Source of the DNA: Pacificibacter marinus
GTDB lineage: Bacteria > Pseudomonadota > Alphaproteobacteria > Rhodobacterales > Rhodobacteraceae
Direction of reading: 5' to 3'
Length of the DNA stretch: 64,000 nucleotides
NCBI RefSeq assembly: GCF_018860665.1
Contig: NZ_JAHKPK010000055.1
Coordinates: forward strand, 186,001 to 250,000
Numbering within the stretch: position 1 is the stretch's first letter; each line of letters begins with the position of its first letter. This document shows, piece after piece, positions 38,084-46,193 of this stretch. Made by a program: the position numbers and the translations under genes. The notes under the pieces are model-generated. The model had not been told where the DNA came from, ran no database searches, and was given only the letters and a program-made list of their open reading frames with translations.

Positions 38084-39664
38084 ATGTCGTTGACGACAAC
38101 ATCTGTACTTCGCGAGCAGCGCGTTTCGGGCAGAATCACTGAGATGCGTCTTGATCAGATCGGCATGTCATTCTCTGGAATTTCTGTTTTGCGGGACGTG
38201 AATGTGAATTTCACTGGCGGGGAAATTCATACCTTAATGGGAGAAAATGGCGCGGGCAAAAGCACCTTGGTGAAAATCATCAGCGGCGTGCAATGCCCTA
38301 CCAGCGGATCAATGTATATAGACGGAAAACCTGTCAGTTTTGCCTCTCCGCGTGAGGCTGAAAAACTAGGTATTGTCATTATGCATCAAGAACTTAGTCT
38401 CATTCCTGACATGACAGTCGCGGAAAATGTGATGCTGGGTCACGAGCCGTTGAAATTCGGGTTAAAGATTGACCGCGTTAAGTTGCGCGAGACGGCAAAG
38501 GCCGCGCTGGCCCGCTTTGGGTTTACGCTGGATGTCGACACACGGGTGCGTGATTTGCGTGTCGGTGAACAACAATTGGTCGAGATCGCCCGCGCTTTGT
38601 TGATGGATGCACGCGTTTTGATCATGGATGAGCCGACATCTGCTTTGTCCCAGAACGAAACTGATATTTTAATGGAAGTCGTGCGCGATCTGGCGTTTCA
38701 GGGCGTGGCAGTCATCTATATCTCGCACCGGATGGACGAGGTTTTCGAAATCTCGGATCGTGTCACAGTGCTGCGCGATGGCAACCAAATCGGATCGAAA
38801 CTGGTGTCGGATACGACGCCTGCGGATCTGGTCCATATGATGGTCGGTCGTCCGGTGGATATTCAACCGGTTGTGCGCCAAACCGTTCCAACACAAGTCC
38901 CACTGATGCGCGTTAAAGGCCTGACCGTGCGTGCGGCGGGGCGCGAGGTTCTCAGTGATGTGTCTTTCACCTTGCACAAAGGCGAGGTCTTGGGCGTCGG
39001 TGGCCTCTTGGGGGCCGGGCGTACAGAGTTGGTCGAAACATTGTTTGGCGCTCGCGGTGGTGCCTATGAGGGCATCATCGAAATTGACGGCGAAATCGTG
39101 CGACCGACAACACCCAAAGACGGGGTGGCCCACGGGTTGGCACTGATCACCGAGGATCGCAAAGGCAATGGGTTGATCTTGTCGGATTCAATCGCTGACA
39201 ACATTGCTCTGCCTTTGATGCCGCTGAAATCGCGGTTTGGTCTGATGTCTAATAAGCTGCGTATGGATCAAAGTTTGTCGACCATAGAGCAGCTGCGCAT
39301 CGCGGCGAACGGTCCCGACCACATCGTTGGAAAGCTCAGTGGCGGCAACCAACAAAAGGTGGTTTTGGGCAAGTGGTTGGCCACAAATCCGCGCATTTTG
39401 CTGCTGGACGAGCCTACCCGTGGCATCGATATCGGCGCCAAAGACGAGATTTACGATCTGGTTGGCAAGCTTGCAGATCAAGGTCTCAGCGTCATTTTCA
39501 CAAGCTCTGAACTGTCTGAATTTGTTGCCGTTTGCGATCGCGTCATTGTGCTGAGCGAAGGTCACATGGCGGGTGAATTGATGGGCGAGGACATTACAAA
39601 CAAAGCTGTCAAGGACCTCGCGATGCAGGTTCATACGTCGACAGATCGCACATGGAAAAACTGA
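38084..39664 (+). CDS. Sugar ABC transporter, dual ATPase subunit (RbsA/YtfR type)
   Basis: A 526-residue protein with two fused nucleotide-binding domains, as in RbsA, XylG and YtfR. The first has Walker A GENGAGKST and Walker B VLIMDEPTSAL; the second has LSGGNQQKVVLGKW and LLLDEPTRGID, and its Walker A is degenerate (GLLGAGRTE), which is normal for the C-terminal domain. GGGAGGAATC precedes the ATG. The permease starts one base after its stop, so the two are coupled. Confidence 0.95.
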   Translation: MSLTTTSVLREQRVSGRITEMRLDQIGMSFSGISVLRDVNVNFTGGEIHTLMGENGAGKSTLVKIISGVQCPTSGSMYIDGKPVSFASPREAEKLGIVIMHQELSLIPDMTVAENVMLGHEPLKFGLKIDRVKLRETAKAALARFGFTLDVDTRVRDLRVGEQQLVEIARALLMDARVLIMDEPTSALSQNETDILMEVVRDLAFQGVAVIYISHRMDEVFEISDRVTVLRDGNQIGSKLVSDTTPADLVHMMVGRPVDIQPVVRQTVPTQVPLMRVKGLTVRAAGREVLSDVSFTLHKGEVLGVGGLLGAGRTELVETLFGARGGAYEGIIEIDGEIVRPTTPKDGVAHGLALITEDRKGNGLILSDSIADNIALPLMPLKSRFGLMSNKLRMDQSLSTIEQLRIAANGPDHIVGKLSGGNQQKVVLGKWLATNPRILLLDEPTRGIDIGAKDEIYDLVGKLADQGLSVIFTSSELSEFVAVCDRVIVLSEGHMAGELMGEDITNKAVKDLAMQVHTSTDRTWKN

Positions 39665-39665
39665 T

Positions 39666-40946
39666 ATGAGCAAGACCAAAACAAACATGGTATCAAAACC
39701 TACGATAAAACATCCAGGTCGCCTGCTTGTCAGGTTGCTGAACCGAACCAAACTGTATTGGGGCCTTGTGGCGCTCATTGTCTTTGGCGCGGTGACCTCG
39801 CCTTTGTCATCAAAGGGCAACAATATTTTCATGTCAGTGGGCAACATGACGGATGTGCTGCGGCAAGTGTCCGTGACCGGTATTGTCGCCATCGGCATGA
39901 CGTTGGTGATTTTCATTGCCGGAATCGATTTGTCCGTTGGCTCCATTATGGCGCTTGGGACGGTGATCTGTGCGATGCTGTTAACCCAAGAAGGCTGGAC
40001 GGCTGCCAGCGCCTTTGGCGTGCCTGCCGCGGGTGCTGTTTTGTTCATTATTGTCGCGGCGTCTTTTCTGTTCATAAACAAAAATCTGAAATCAGGTGCC
40101 CCTGACAAACATAGCAAAGCCTCTTTGGCGATGGGCGGCGGGTTGGCTTTGGCCGTGTCTGCGGCCACGATGATCTGGTTGTCCTCGCAGGTGGATGCCA
40201 AATTTGGCGTGATCGCCGTACTGCTTGTGGTGCCCTGCATTGGGGCCGTGATGGGCACACTCAACGGGGCTTTGATCGTTTATGGCCGCTTGCAGCCTTT
40301 TATCGTGACGCTTGCCATGATGGTAGGGGCGCTTGGTCTGGCGCGCGTGATCGCAGGGCAAGATACAGCTGTCTATCCTGTCTATACGGGCACAAACGCC
40401 ACGGAGACTTTTGAGGTTCTACGTGAAATCCTATGGGGATTCTTGCCCGCGCCGGGGTTGATTTTCCTTGGTATTTTGTTGGTGTTCGTGTTGATCACCC
40501 GTCTCACAACCTTTGGCAGCTATCTATTGGCCATTGGCGGCAACGAAGAAGCGTCGCGCCTAGCGGGCATCGATGTGGCTCGTATTAAAATCGCAACCTA
40601 TGCCATTGCCGGCGGATTGTCGGCGCTGGCAGGCGTATTGTATGTCGCGCAATTTCGGCAGGGCAAACCCGACGCGGGGATGGGGCTGGAATTGGACGCC
40701 ATCGCGGCTGTCGTCATCGGCGGCACCAGTTTAATGGGCGGGCGCGGCGCAGTTATGGGCACATTTGTCGGTGTGCTGATCTTTGGATTTCTCAGCAATA
40801 TCCTGCAACTCAACAATATCGATAGTAATACACAGCTGATCTTGAAAGGCGGCATCATCATCGCGGCCGTTTTACTGCAAGAAGGTCGGTTTGCTGAAAT
40901 CTTTGCCATGGCCAAAAGCCGATTAGGGAAAGGGAGGAGGCTCTAA
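39666..40946 (+). CDS. Sugar ABC transporter permease (RbsC/XylH type)
   Basis: A 426-residue membrane subunit with about ten helices, longer than RbsC (321) and closer to XylH (393) because of an extra hydrophilic loop and helix near residues 130-165. Family motifs: VSVTGIVAIGMTLVIFIAGIDLSVGSIMALG and, near the C-terminus, GGTSLMGGRGAVMGTFVGVLIFGFLSN. One base separates it from the ATPase gene. Works with the ATPase at 38084 and the binding protein at 41025. Confidence 0.94.
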   Translation: MSKTKTNMVSKPTIKHPGRLLVRLLNRTKLYWGLVALIVFGAVTSPLSSKGNNIFMSVGNMTDVLRQVSVTGIVAIGMTLVIFIAGIDLSVGSIMALGTVICAMLLTQEGWTAASAFGVPAAGAVLFIIVAASFLFINKNLKSGAPDKHSKASLAMGGGLALAVSAATMIWLSSQVDAKFGVIAVLLVVPCIGAVMGTLNGALIVYGRLQPFIVTLAMMVGALGLARVIAGQDTAVYPVYTGTNATETFEVLREILWGFLPAPGLIFLGILLVFVLITRLTTFGSYLLAIGGNEEASRLAGIDVARIKIATYAIAGGLSALAGVLYVAQFRQGKPDAGMGLELDAIAAVVIGGTSLMGGRGAVMGTFVGVLIFGFLSNILQLNNIDSNTQLILKGGIIIAAVLLQEGRFAEIFAMAKSRLGKGRRL

Positions 40947-41024
40947 CCTCTCATCTGGAAAATCAAAGGTTAGAGCGATCAAAACGTGGATCGTAAGATC
41001 CGCATCATGACTAGGGAGTAAACT

Positions 41025-41993
41025 ATGAAAAGAAGAACATTTAGCAAAGGCATTTCGGCACTTGTGTCCGCGACGGCCCTGACAGCTTTGTTCGGTGCAA
41101 CGCCGACCGTCGCTGAAGACAACTATGTCATCGGATTCTCACAGGTCACGACTGTTGAGCCTTGGCGTGTGCAATTCAACAAAGATTTACGCGCTGAAGC
41201 AGAGTTGCACGCCAATGTCGAACTGCTCATGGCTGATGCCAACGACCGGACAGAAGATCAGGTCGCTGATGTTGAAAACTTCATTCGCCAAGAAGTTGAC
41301 GCCATTTTGATTTCACCCAAAGAATCCGCTGGCCTCACAGGCGTGGTTGAACAAGCGACGGATGCCGGCATTCCTGTGTTTGTGTTGGATCGTAACGTTG
41401 ACACGGATAAATTCGTTCAGTGGGTCGGTGGCGACAACGTCCTGATCGGCGAAGCGGCTGGTGCGCACGCGCTGGAATTGCTGGGCGGCAAGGGGAATGC
41501 CGTAGGGAATATCGTTGAAATCTATGGCGGTTTGGGCATTCAGGCGACCTTTGACCGCTCTGACCCCTTCCACGCTGCGTTTGAGGGTGAAGAGGGCGTG
41601 ACCTTCTTGCTTGATCGTCAATCTGGTGATTGGAAACAGGATCAGGCCTATGACATCATGTCGACTGCCCTGCGCAATTACGAAGACATTACGCTGGTTT
41701 ACGGTCACAACGACCCAATGGCCTACGGCGCGTATCTTGCGGCCAAAGACGCTGGTCGTGAAGACGAAATCATCTTCCTCGGTGTTGATGGTTTGCCGGG
41801 CGAAGGTGTGTCTTGGGTTGCCAATGGTGAATTGGCGGCGACATTCTTATACCCCACACCAGGGGCAGAAGGTCTGCGACAGGCGTTGTCTTATCTTGCT
41901 GGCAATGACGTGCCCAAGCAAGTTGTGTTGGGCACGCAAGCCATCACGCCGGACAATGCTGACGAAATTCTTGTCAAAAATGGCTTAAAGTAA
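41025..41993 (+). CDS. Periplasmic sugar-binding protein (YtfQ/RbsB type)
   Basis: A 322-residue periplasmic-binding protein of type 1 fold. The N-terminus has RRTFSK, matching a Tat-like twin-arginine motif, before a hydrophobic segment; Tat or Sec export is not decided. The mature part resembles YtfQ (galactofuranose binder): IGFSQVTTVEPWR, VDAILISPKES, IPVFVLDRNVD, YGHNDPMAYGAYLAAKDAG. The sugar is not certain. Third gene of the operon, 78 bp after the permease; GGGAG ribosome site. Confidence 0.93.
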   Translation: MKRRTFSKGISALVSATALTALFGATPTVAEDNYVIGFSQVTTVEPWRVQFNKDLRAEAELHANVELLMADANDRTEDQVADVENFIRQEVDAILISPKESAGLTGVVEQATDAGIPVFVLDRNVDTDKFVQWVGGDNVLIGEAAGAHALELLGGKGNAVGNIVEIYGGLGIQATFDRSDPFHAAFEGEEGVTFLLDRQSGDWKQDQAYDIMSTALRNYEDITLVYGHNDPMAYGAYLAAKDAGREDEIIFLGVDGLPGEGVSWVANGELAATFLYPTPGAEGLRQALSYLAGNDVPKQVVLGTQAITPDNADEILVKNGLK

Positions 41994-42041
41994 ATCAAGC
42001 GCCGTGATTGCACTAAGTATTAGACAGTCACGGCAAAAACA

Positions 42042-42065
42042 ACGCGGGGGTTTCGATTCCCGCGT
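42042..42065 (+). repeat. Hairpin between binding protein and iclR
   Basis: ACGCGGG pairs with CCCGCGT around a 10-base loop (GGTTTCGATT). It lies between the binding-protein gene and the regulator gene and lacks a T-run; it may lower readthrough into the regulator or stabilise the upstream mRNA, which encodes the abundant binding protein. Confidence 0.5.
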
Positions 42066-42086
42066 ATCTAAATTAAAGGTGTTCTG

Positions 42087-42893
42087 ATGTCAGAGCCTCA
42101 GACCAAGTTACAGAAATACTCCGCGCCAGCGCTTGAAAAAGGGCTCGATATTATCGAGTTCTTGTCGCTCACGGACACGCGGCCCAATCTGTCTCAACTT
42201 GCCGCTGGCATCGGCCGTTCCAAGAACGAAATCTTTCGCATGATGATTGTTCTCGAAGAACGTGGCTACATTCGTCGTTTCGATGGCGATACTTACGGGT
42301 TGACTGATCGTATGGCGCTGGTGGGTGGGGTGCGGTCTGACAACAGTAAACTGTCCGAACTTGCAACGCCGTATCTTGATCGCATGTCAGACCAAATTCA
42401 GCTGTCGTCCCATTTCTCCGTCAGCACCGAAACCGGACTTGTGGTGATTGCCAGCACATCTGCCGTTCAAAACTATGGGCTTAGTGTTTTAGTCGGTTAC
42501 AAGACAAAGCTGTTTGGCACGGCCGCTGGGGCTTGTATGTTGTCGCAGGTGGCCGAGGATGCGCAGCGAACAGATATTTTAACCCGAGCAGGTGCAAAGC
42601 TCGACGCAAACGCCAAAGCCGCGTTTGATGAGGCCGTCGCATCATGCCAAACGAATGGTTTTGTCGTTCTGCCCAGCCCAGAGGCCCATGCCATCCTAGA
42701 GGTGTCAGCCCCTGTTATACATCCGCCCAGCAACGCAACAATAGGAGCAATGACTGTGCCGATTTTTGGCTCTGACACGCTGGACAACCGCAAAGAGCTT
42801 ATCGTCAGCGCTTTGCTGGAAACGGTGCGGCAGTTTCAAGACAAAATCGCAATTTCGATGTCAACACCACGTCAAAGCAATCTGTTTATTTGA
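42087..42893 (+). CDS. IclR-family transcriptional regulator
   Basis: A 268-residue regulator. The N-terminal winged helix-turn-helix covers residues 9-70 (ALEKGLDIIEFLSLT, NLSQLAAGIGRSKNEIFRMMIVLEERGYIRR). The C-terminal effector-binding domain follows (SHFSVSTETGLVVIAST, then LFGTAAGACMLS). It is the last gene of the sugar ABC unit and is therefore the likely controller of that transporter, in response to the imported sugar. Convergent with cobB. Confidence 0.93.
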   Translation: MSEPQTKLQKYSAPALEKGLDIIEFLSLTDTRPNLSQLAAGIGRSKNEIFRMMIVLEERGYIRRFDGDTYGLTDRMALVGGVRSDNSKLSELATPYLDRMSDQIQLSSHFSVSTETGLVVIASTSAVQNYGLSVLVGYKTKLFGTAAGACMLSQVAEDAQRTDILTRAGAKLDANAKAAFDEAVASCQTNGFVVLPSPEAHAILEVSAPVIHPPSNATIGAMTVPIFGSDTLDNRKELIVSALLETVRQFQDKIAISMSTPRQSNLFI

Positions 42894-42964
42894 CGATATC
42901 TGCTGGTGCTACACTTGCGCAGATTTGTCGCGAGCGGCCTTTGACAATGCTTTGAGCTTTGACG

Positions 42965-43651
42965 TTACCCTAATATTTCATCCACCCAAGCGGGCACAAT
43001 CTCGCTGGCCTTGCCTTGGCGCTGCTCATCAAAAGGCGCGTTCGAGGCGTCCAAGTTCAGCTCAAGTGTTTTGATCCCCAAATGCCGCGCCATTTGGCCA
43101 AAGCCAGCCGCCGGATAGACCGTGCCAGAAGTGCCAATCGAGACAAACAGATCGCTGTCCTCAATCGCGTCTTGGATCACATCCATGTGGTACGGAATCT
43201 CGCCAAACCAGACAATATCGGGGCGCGTATGCTGTTGCCCGCAAGACGGGCAGGGGTCTGTCACCTGCATCTCGCGCGGGGCGGTCCAACGATGCGAACA
43301 GGTCGCGCAAAGCGCATCTCTCACCGCGCCGTGCATGTGGATCACCTGTTTCGCGCCGCCGCGTTCCAACAGATCGTCGACGTTCTGCGTGACCAAATAC
43401 ACCGGCGCGCTATGGTTTTTCTGTAGCCTTGCCAATGCTTTATGCGCCGCATTCGGTTGGGCCTCAGCCGCTTGCCTGCGCCGCTCGTTGTAAAACCGTT
43501 GCACCAGTTCGGGATCGCGTTCAAACGCTTCTGGCGTGGCCACATCTTCGACGCGGTGATCTTCCCACAGCCCATCTGCGGCACGAAACGTTCGCAAACC
43601 GCTTTCCGCCGACAGGCCTGCGCCCGATAAAATAAAGATCGCGCCACTCAT
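42965..43651 (-). CDS. cobB: NAD-dependent protein deacylase, sirtuin class III
   Basis: A 228-residue sirtuin that removes acyl groups from lysines at the cost of NAD. NAD loop GAGLSAESGLRTFR, the catalytic His in IHMHGAV, zinc cysteines in CATC and CPSC, and VSIGTSGTVYPAAGF are all present. The YNER segment gives the Tyr-x-x-Arg pair that in class III sirtuins prefers succinyl and malonyl lysine. The ATG at 43651 overlaps the stop of the DUF4336 gene (ATGA), so it is the third gene of an operon with 44425 and 43648. Confidence 0.95.
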   Translation of the reverse strand: MSGAIFILSGAGLSAESGLRTFRAADGLWEDHRVEDVATPEAFERDPELVQRFYNERRRQAAEAQPNAAHKALARLQKNHSAPVYLVTQNVDDLLERGGAKQVIHMHGAVRDALCATCSHRWTAPREMQVTDPCPSCGQQHTRPDIVWFGEIPYHMDVIQDAIEDSDLFVSIGTSGTVYPAAGFGQMARHLGIKTLELNLDASNAPFDEQRQGKASEIVPAWVDEILG

Positions 43652-44424
43652 AGGTCTTCGCCTTCGTTTTGCGCCGCATCGCCCTGCAACCCCAACCAGC
43701 GAAAGGCGCGTTTCAGCTCTGCCGTGCCATCCTCTGTGTACCAGCGCCCGTGCGAAAGGATCACGCGGTCTGGTGCCCAAGAAATCAACTCTTCAATCAC
43801 TGCGCGGGCTTTGGCCTTGTTCTTAAACGTCATGCGCATGTCCAGCGGCGCTTTGCCGTCTGGGTCCGCATTGCCTGCAATTTTGAACAGCAGAGCTTTG
43901 AACTTGCCGACTTTATGTGGCTCGAAGTTTTCGATCAGATCGGTTAAAATCAGCGTGTTTGATAGCTCGTGGTAAAACACCACTTCGTGTAAAAACTTAT
44001 GCCCATGCACCACCCTCTGGCGGATCGCGCTGGCCCAATCCCAAGGGGCCTCGTCGGTCAAAACCTCATGGGCGGGCACCTTGATGTTGTACTTTTGCGC
44101 CCGCGCTTGCACGCCGGGGGCGGCATAAACATCTGCATTGGGAAAGCGCTTTTTCCATGTGGCAAGCGACACGTAATGCAGCGGATTTGGCCCGATCAAC
44201 CACCGCACGGGGGCCAACTCTTCCAGTTCGACCTGTAATTCCGCATCAATCGCGATGGGCGAATGCACCCATAGACCGACGTTGCGCGTGCCTTTGCCGA
44301 CACGAATCACGGTCATGCGGGTGGGGAAACCCACGCCGTAGAATTGCACTGGGGGACCATCGGCGATCCAGATTTCGGGGCCAATTTGTTTCAGCGTGCC
44401 AAGCGGCTCGTACAGGCTGCTCAC
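43648..44424 (-). CDS. DUF4336 family protein
   Basis: A 258-residue protein similar to the DUF4336 family, distantly related to metallo-beta-lactamase-fold hydrolases: IGPEIWIADGPPVQFYGVGFPTRM, VRWLIGPNPLHYVSL, HEVVFYHELSNTLILTDLI and VILSHGRW. The classical HxHxDH zinc motif is not present, so an active metal site is doubtful. It starts with GTG directly after the stop of the upstream gene (no gap) and overlaps cobB by 4 bp. Function unknown. Confidence 0.85.
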   Translation of the reverse strand: MSSLYEPLGTLKQIGPEIWIADGPPVQFYGVGFPTRMTVIRVGKGTRNVGLWVHSPIAIDAELQVELEELAPVRWLIGPNPLHYVSLATWKKRFPNADVYAAPGVQARAQKYNIKVPAHEVLTDEAPWDWASAIRQRVVHGHKFLHEVVFYHELSNTLILTDLIENFEPHKVGKFKALLFKIAGNADPDGKAPLDMRMTFKNKAKARAVIEELISWAPDRVILSHGRWYTEDGTAELKRAFRWLGLQGDAAQNEGEDL

Positions 44425-44745
44425 CTAGCTGCTACAATGCTGCGCTGCCGTTTCGCCGAAATTCTTGTAACGCTTCCAAAAGGCTTCATTGTGGCTGCCA
44501 TCCGCTTGGCGCAGCTCTTGGGCTTTATGGGGGTCTTTGAAAAACTTGGCCGCTTTGCGTTGGTCCGCATTTTTCAACGTGAAATCCGCAACTTGCTGGA
44601 TGCAGCCACATAAAGACCGGTTTGCCGCCTTGCGATCGGAGGCATTACACGCCCGTTCAATCGCGCTGGCCGAGGCCGTCATTGGGATCATCACGGGACC
44701 TGAGACCGCGATAGATGCTGCCAGAATAAGCACTGTCTTTTTCAT
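44425..44745 (-). CDS. Conserved secreted small protein with four cysteines
   Basis: A 106-residue protein with a signal peptide (KKTVLILAASIAVSGPVMIPMTASASA). The mature part contains ERACNASDRKAANRSLCGCIQQVAD and KAAKFFKDPHKAQELRQAD and ends AAQHCSS, with four Cys that could form two disulfides. Homologues in Rhodobacteraceae are sometimes labelled arginine transporter, which I consider a misannotation because it has no transport features. First gene of the operon ending with cobB. Confidence 0.75.
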   Translation of the reverse strand: MKKTVLILAASIAVSGPVMIPMTASASAIERACNASDRKAANRSLCGCIQQVADFTLKNADQRKAAKFFKDPHKAQELRQADGSHNEAFWKRYKNFGETAAQHCSS

Positions 44746-44912
44746 ATCTCTGCCTTTCGCCAACACCGCTTCGTCTTATGCGAAATCTGATGTGTGGTTA
44801 ACCTATAAGGGCAGTATGCCTGAAAGCTGTGGGCATTTCAATTTCGAGTTTAGCCGCATGAACGACAGCAAGCTGAGGATTGCCGATGTTCGGTTGTGTC
44901 TTTGTTCTCTTC

Positions 44913-44931
44913 GTCGATGCAAAGCATCGAC
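44913..44931. repeat. Hairpin GTCGATGC/GCATCGAC in the flank of an orphan gene
   Basis: An 8-bp perfect stem with an AAA loop in the otherwise gene-free 44746-45044 interval. Its core CGATGC/GCATCG is shared with the hairpin at 14438-14457. Confidence 0.5.
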
Positions 44932-45044
44932 ACGCGACCGCACGGGTGGGGGCGTGGGGCGTTGAAAAGGTGATGTCGCTATGCGACGAGAGTAATAGAA
45001 AGCATTTATAGAAATTTGATGCGCTGATTTTTGGGAGCAAAATT

Positions 45045-46073
45045 TTGGATGTAGTAATTAAGTTACCTCCGCGGCTAAGTCTCGCCGCTCACGTCTTCGA
45101 CCTAGGTCTTGAGCGTATTGCAATGGAGGCTGGCGATCAATGTGAGTTTGACATGAGATCATGTCGGTTTGGGGAGCCTTTCGCTATGCTTTTGTTTGCA
45201 AAGCAAGCAAAGGAGTTGATCAGAAAACATCCCCAAATAGCGTTTTTTGTTAGAACAACTCAAAGCGATTTCACGCGTTATGCTGGGCACGTTGGATTTT
45301 TTAAATTCATCGGGTTTGATTTAGGTAAGGCCCCTAATGAAGCCCATGGTTCACAAAACTATTCGCCAGTGAGGACGTTCAGCTTACCAAAATTGATCAA
45401 GCAGGCTGCAGATGAACCTGTTGGGAAGCACTTAACAAAATACTCTTCGGAGCTTGCTGAGGTGCTGTGCCAGAGCAGAGATGGTGCTATATTTGATTTA
45501 TATGAATACTGTTTCCGTGAAATAATGCGCAATGCAGCTGAACATAGTCGCGGTAATGAACTCGTAGTTTTTGGTCAGCATTGGCCCGCCAAAAGTATTT
45601 CCGAAATTGTTGTTTTCGACGACGGGGTTGGTGTTTCAGAAAATCTCTATGAAAATGAATATATTGAATGTGCTACAAATCGAGATGCTCTAAAATTCGC
45701 GATTTTACCTGGGATTTCTGGAGTTTCTCGTGACGATAGGATGAATCAAGACGACAAATGGGGAAACTCGGGGTTTGGCCTGTATGTTACGAGCCGTTTT
45801 TGTTCTGAAGCAGGACTTTTTAGAATAATTAGTGGAAACTCTGGATTAACTTTGGCTAAAGGGGTGCAAACAGAACATTCATGGTCACATAGTGGTACAT
45901 GGATTCATTTACGGTTTAGAACCGACCAAGCCGCATCTCAAGTTGAGCGTATCAATGAGATCATTGAAGAAGGTAAATCCGAGTTTAGTGGAATTTTGCG
46001 GGAGTTTCCGATTCAGCCATCAGCTGCTTCAAAACTACTTGCCTCACACTTCGAAAAATCTGATTTTGCGTGA
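45045..46073 (+). CDS. Orphan STAS-like plus GHKL-ATPase protein, AT-rich
   Basis: A 342-residue protein. Residues 1-95 look like a STAS-type domain (strand FDMRSC, then GEPFAMLLFAKQAKELI and FFKFIGFDLG). Residues 150-295 are a GHKL ATPase: N-box REIMRNAAEHS (158-168), G1 DDGVGV (192-197), G2 GNSGFGL (240-246) and the SGTW strand at 283-286. This unites the folds of anti-anti-sigma factor and anti-sigma kinase in one chain. There is no sigma factor or phosphatase nearby. The start is TTG at 45045 with GGGAG seven bases upstream. A+T content is clearly higher than in lepA downstream. Function unknown; defence or stress signalling is a guess. Confidence 0.75.
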   Translation: MDVVIKLPPRLSLAAHVFDLGLERIAMEAGDQCEFDMRSCRFGEPFAMLLFAKQAKELIRKHPQIAFFVRTTQSDFTRYAGHVGFFKFIGFDLGKAPNEAHGSQNYSPVRTFSLPKLIKQAADEPVGKHLTKYSSELAEVLCQSRDGAIFDLYEYCFREIMRNAAEHSRGNELVVFGQHWPAKSISEIVVFDDGVGVSENLYENEYIECATNRDALKFAILPGISGVSRDDRMNQDDKWGNSGFGLYVTSRFCSEAGLFRIISGNSGLTLAKGVQTEHSWSHSGTWIHLRFRTDQAASQVERINEIIEEGKSEFSGILREFPIQPSAASKLLASHFEKSDFA

Positions 46074-46193
46074 ACTCCTAGCTTGAGATCGCAAAACCAT
46101 GAGCTTCCCTCTGTGGGGCTTGCAAATGGTGCGGATTCACCCCATAGAAATCAGCTAAATCTGACGTCCCTCATTTTGCGCTAAAGGCCTGAC

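Noticed and set aside
39188-40264. 358-codon minus-strand frame opposite the sugar permease
   Set aside because: Shadow of the membrane-protein codons; no domain, and the plus-strand permease is certain.
42042-42065. tRNA T-arm-like sequence (GGTTTCGATT between GC stems)
   Set aside because: The stem and loop sizes do not fit a T-arm and no acceptor, D or anticodon arms are found nearby.
44746-45044. Search for a small gene or repeat unit before the STAS/ATPase gene
   Set aside because: Only the hairpin at 44913-44931 is clear; the frames are short and unlike any known protein.
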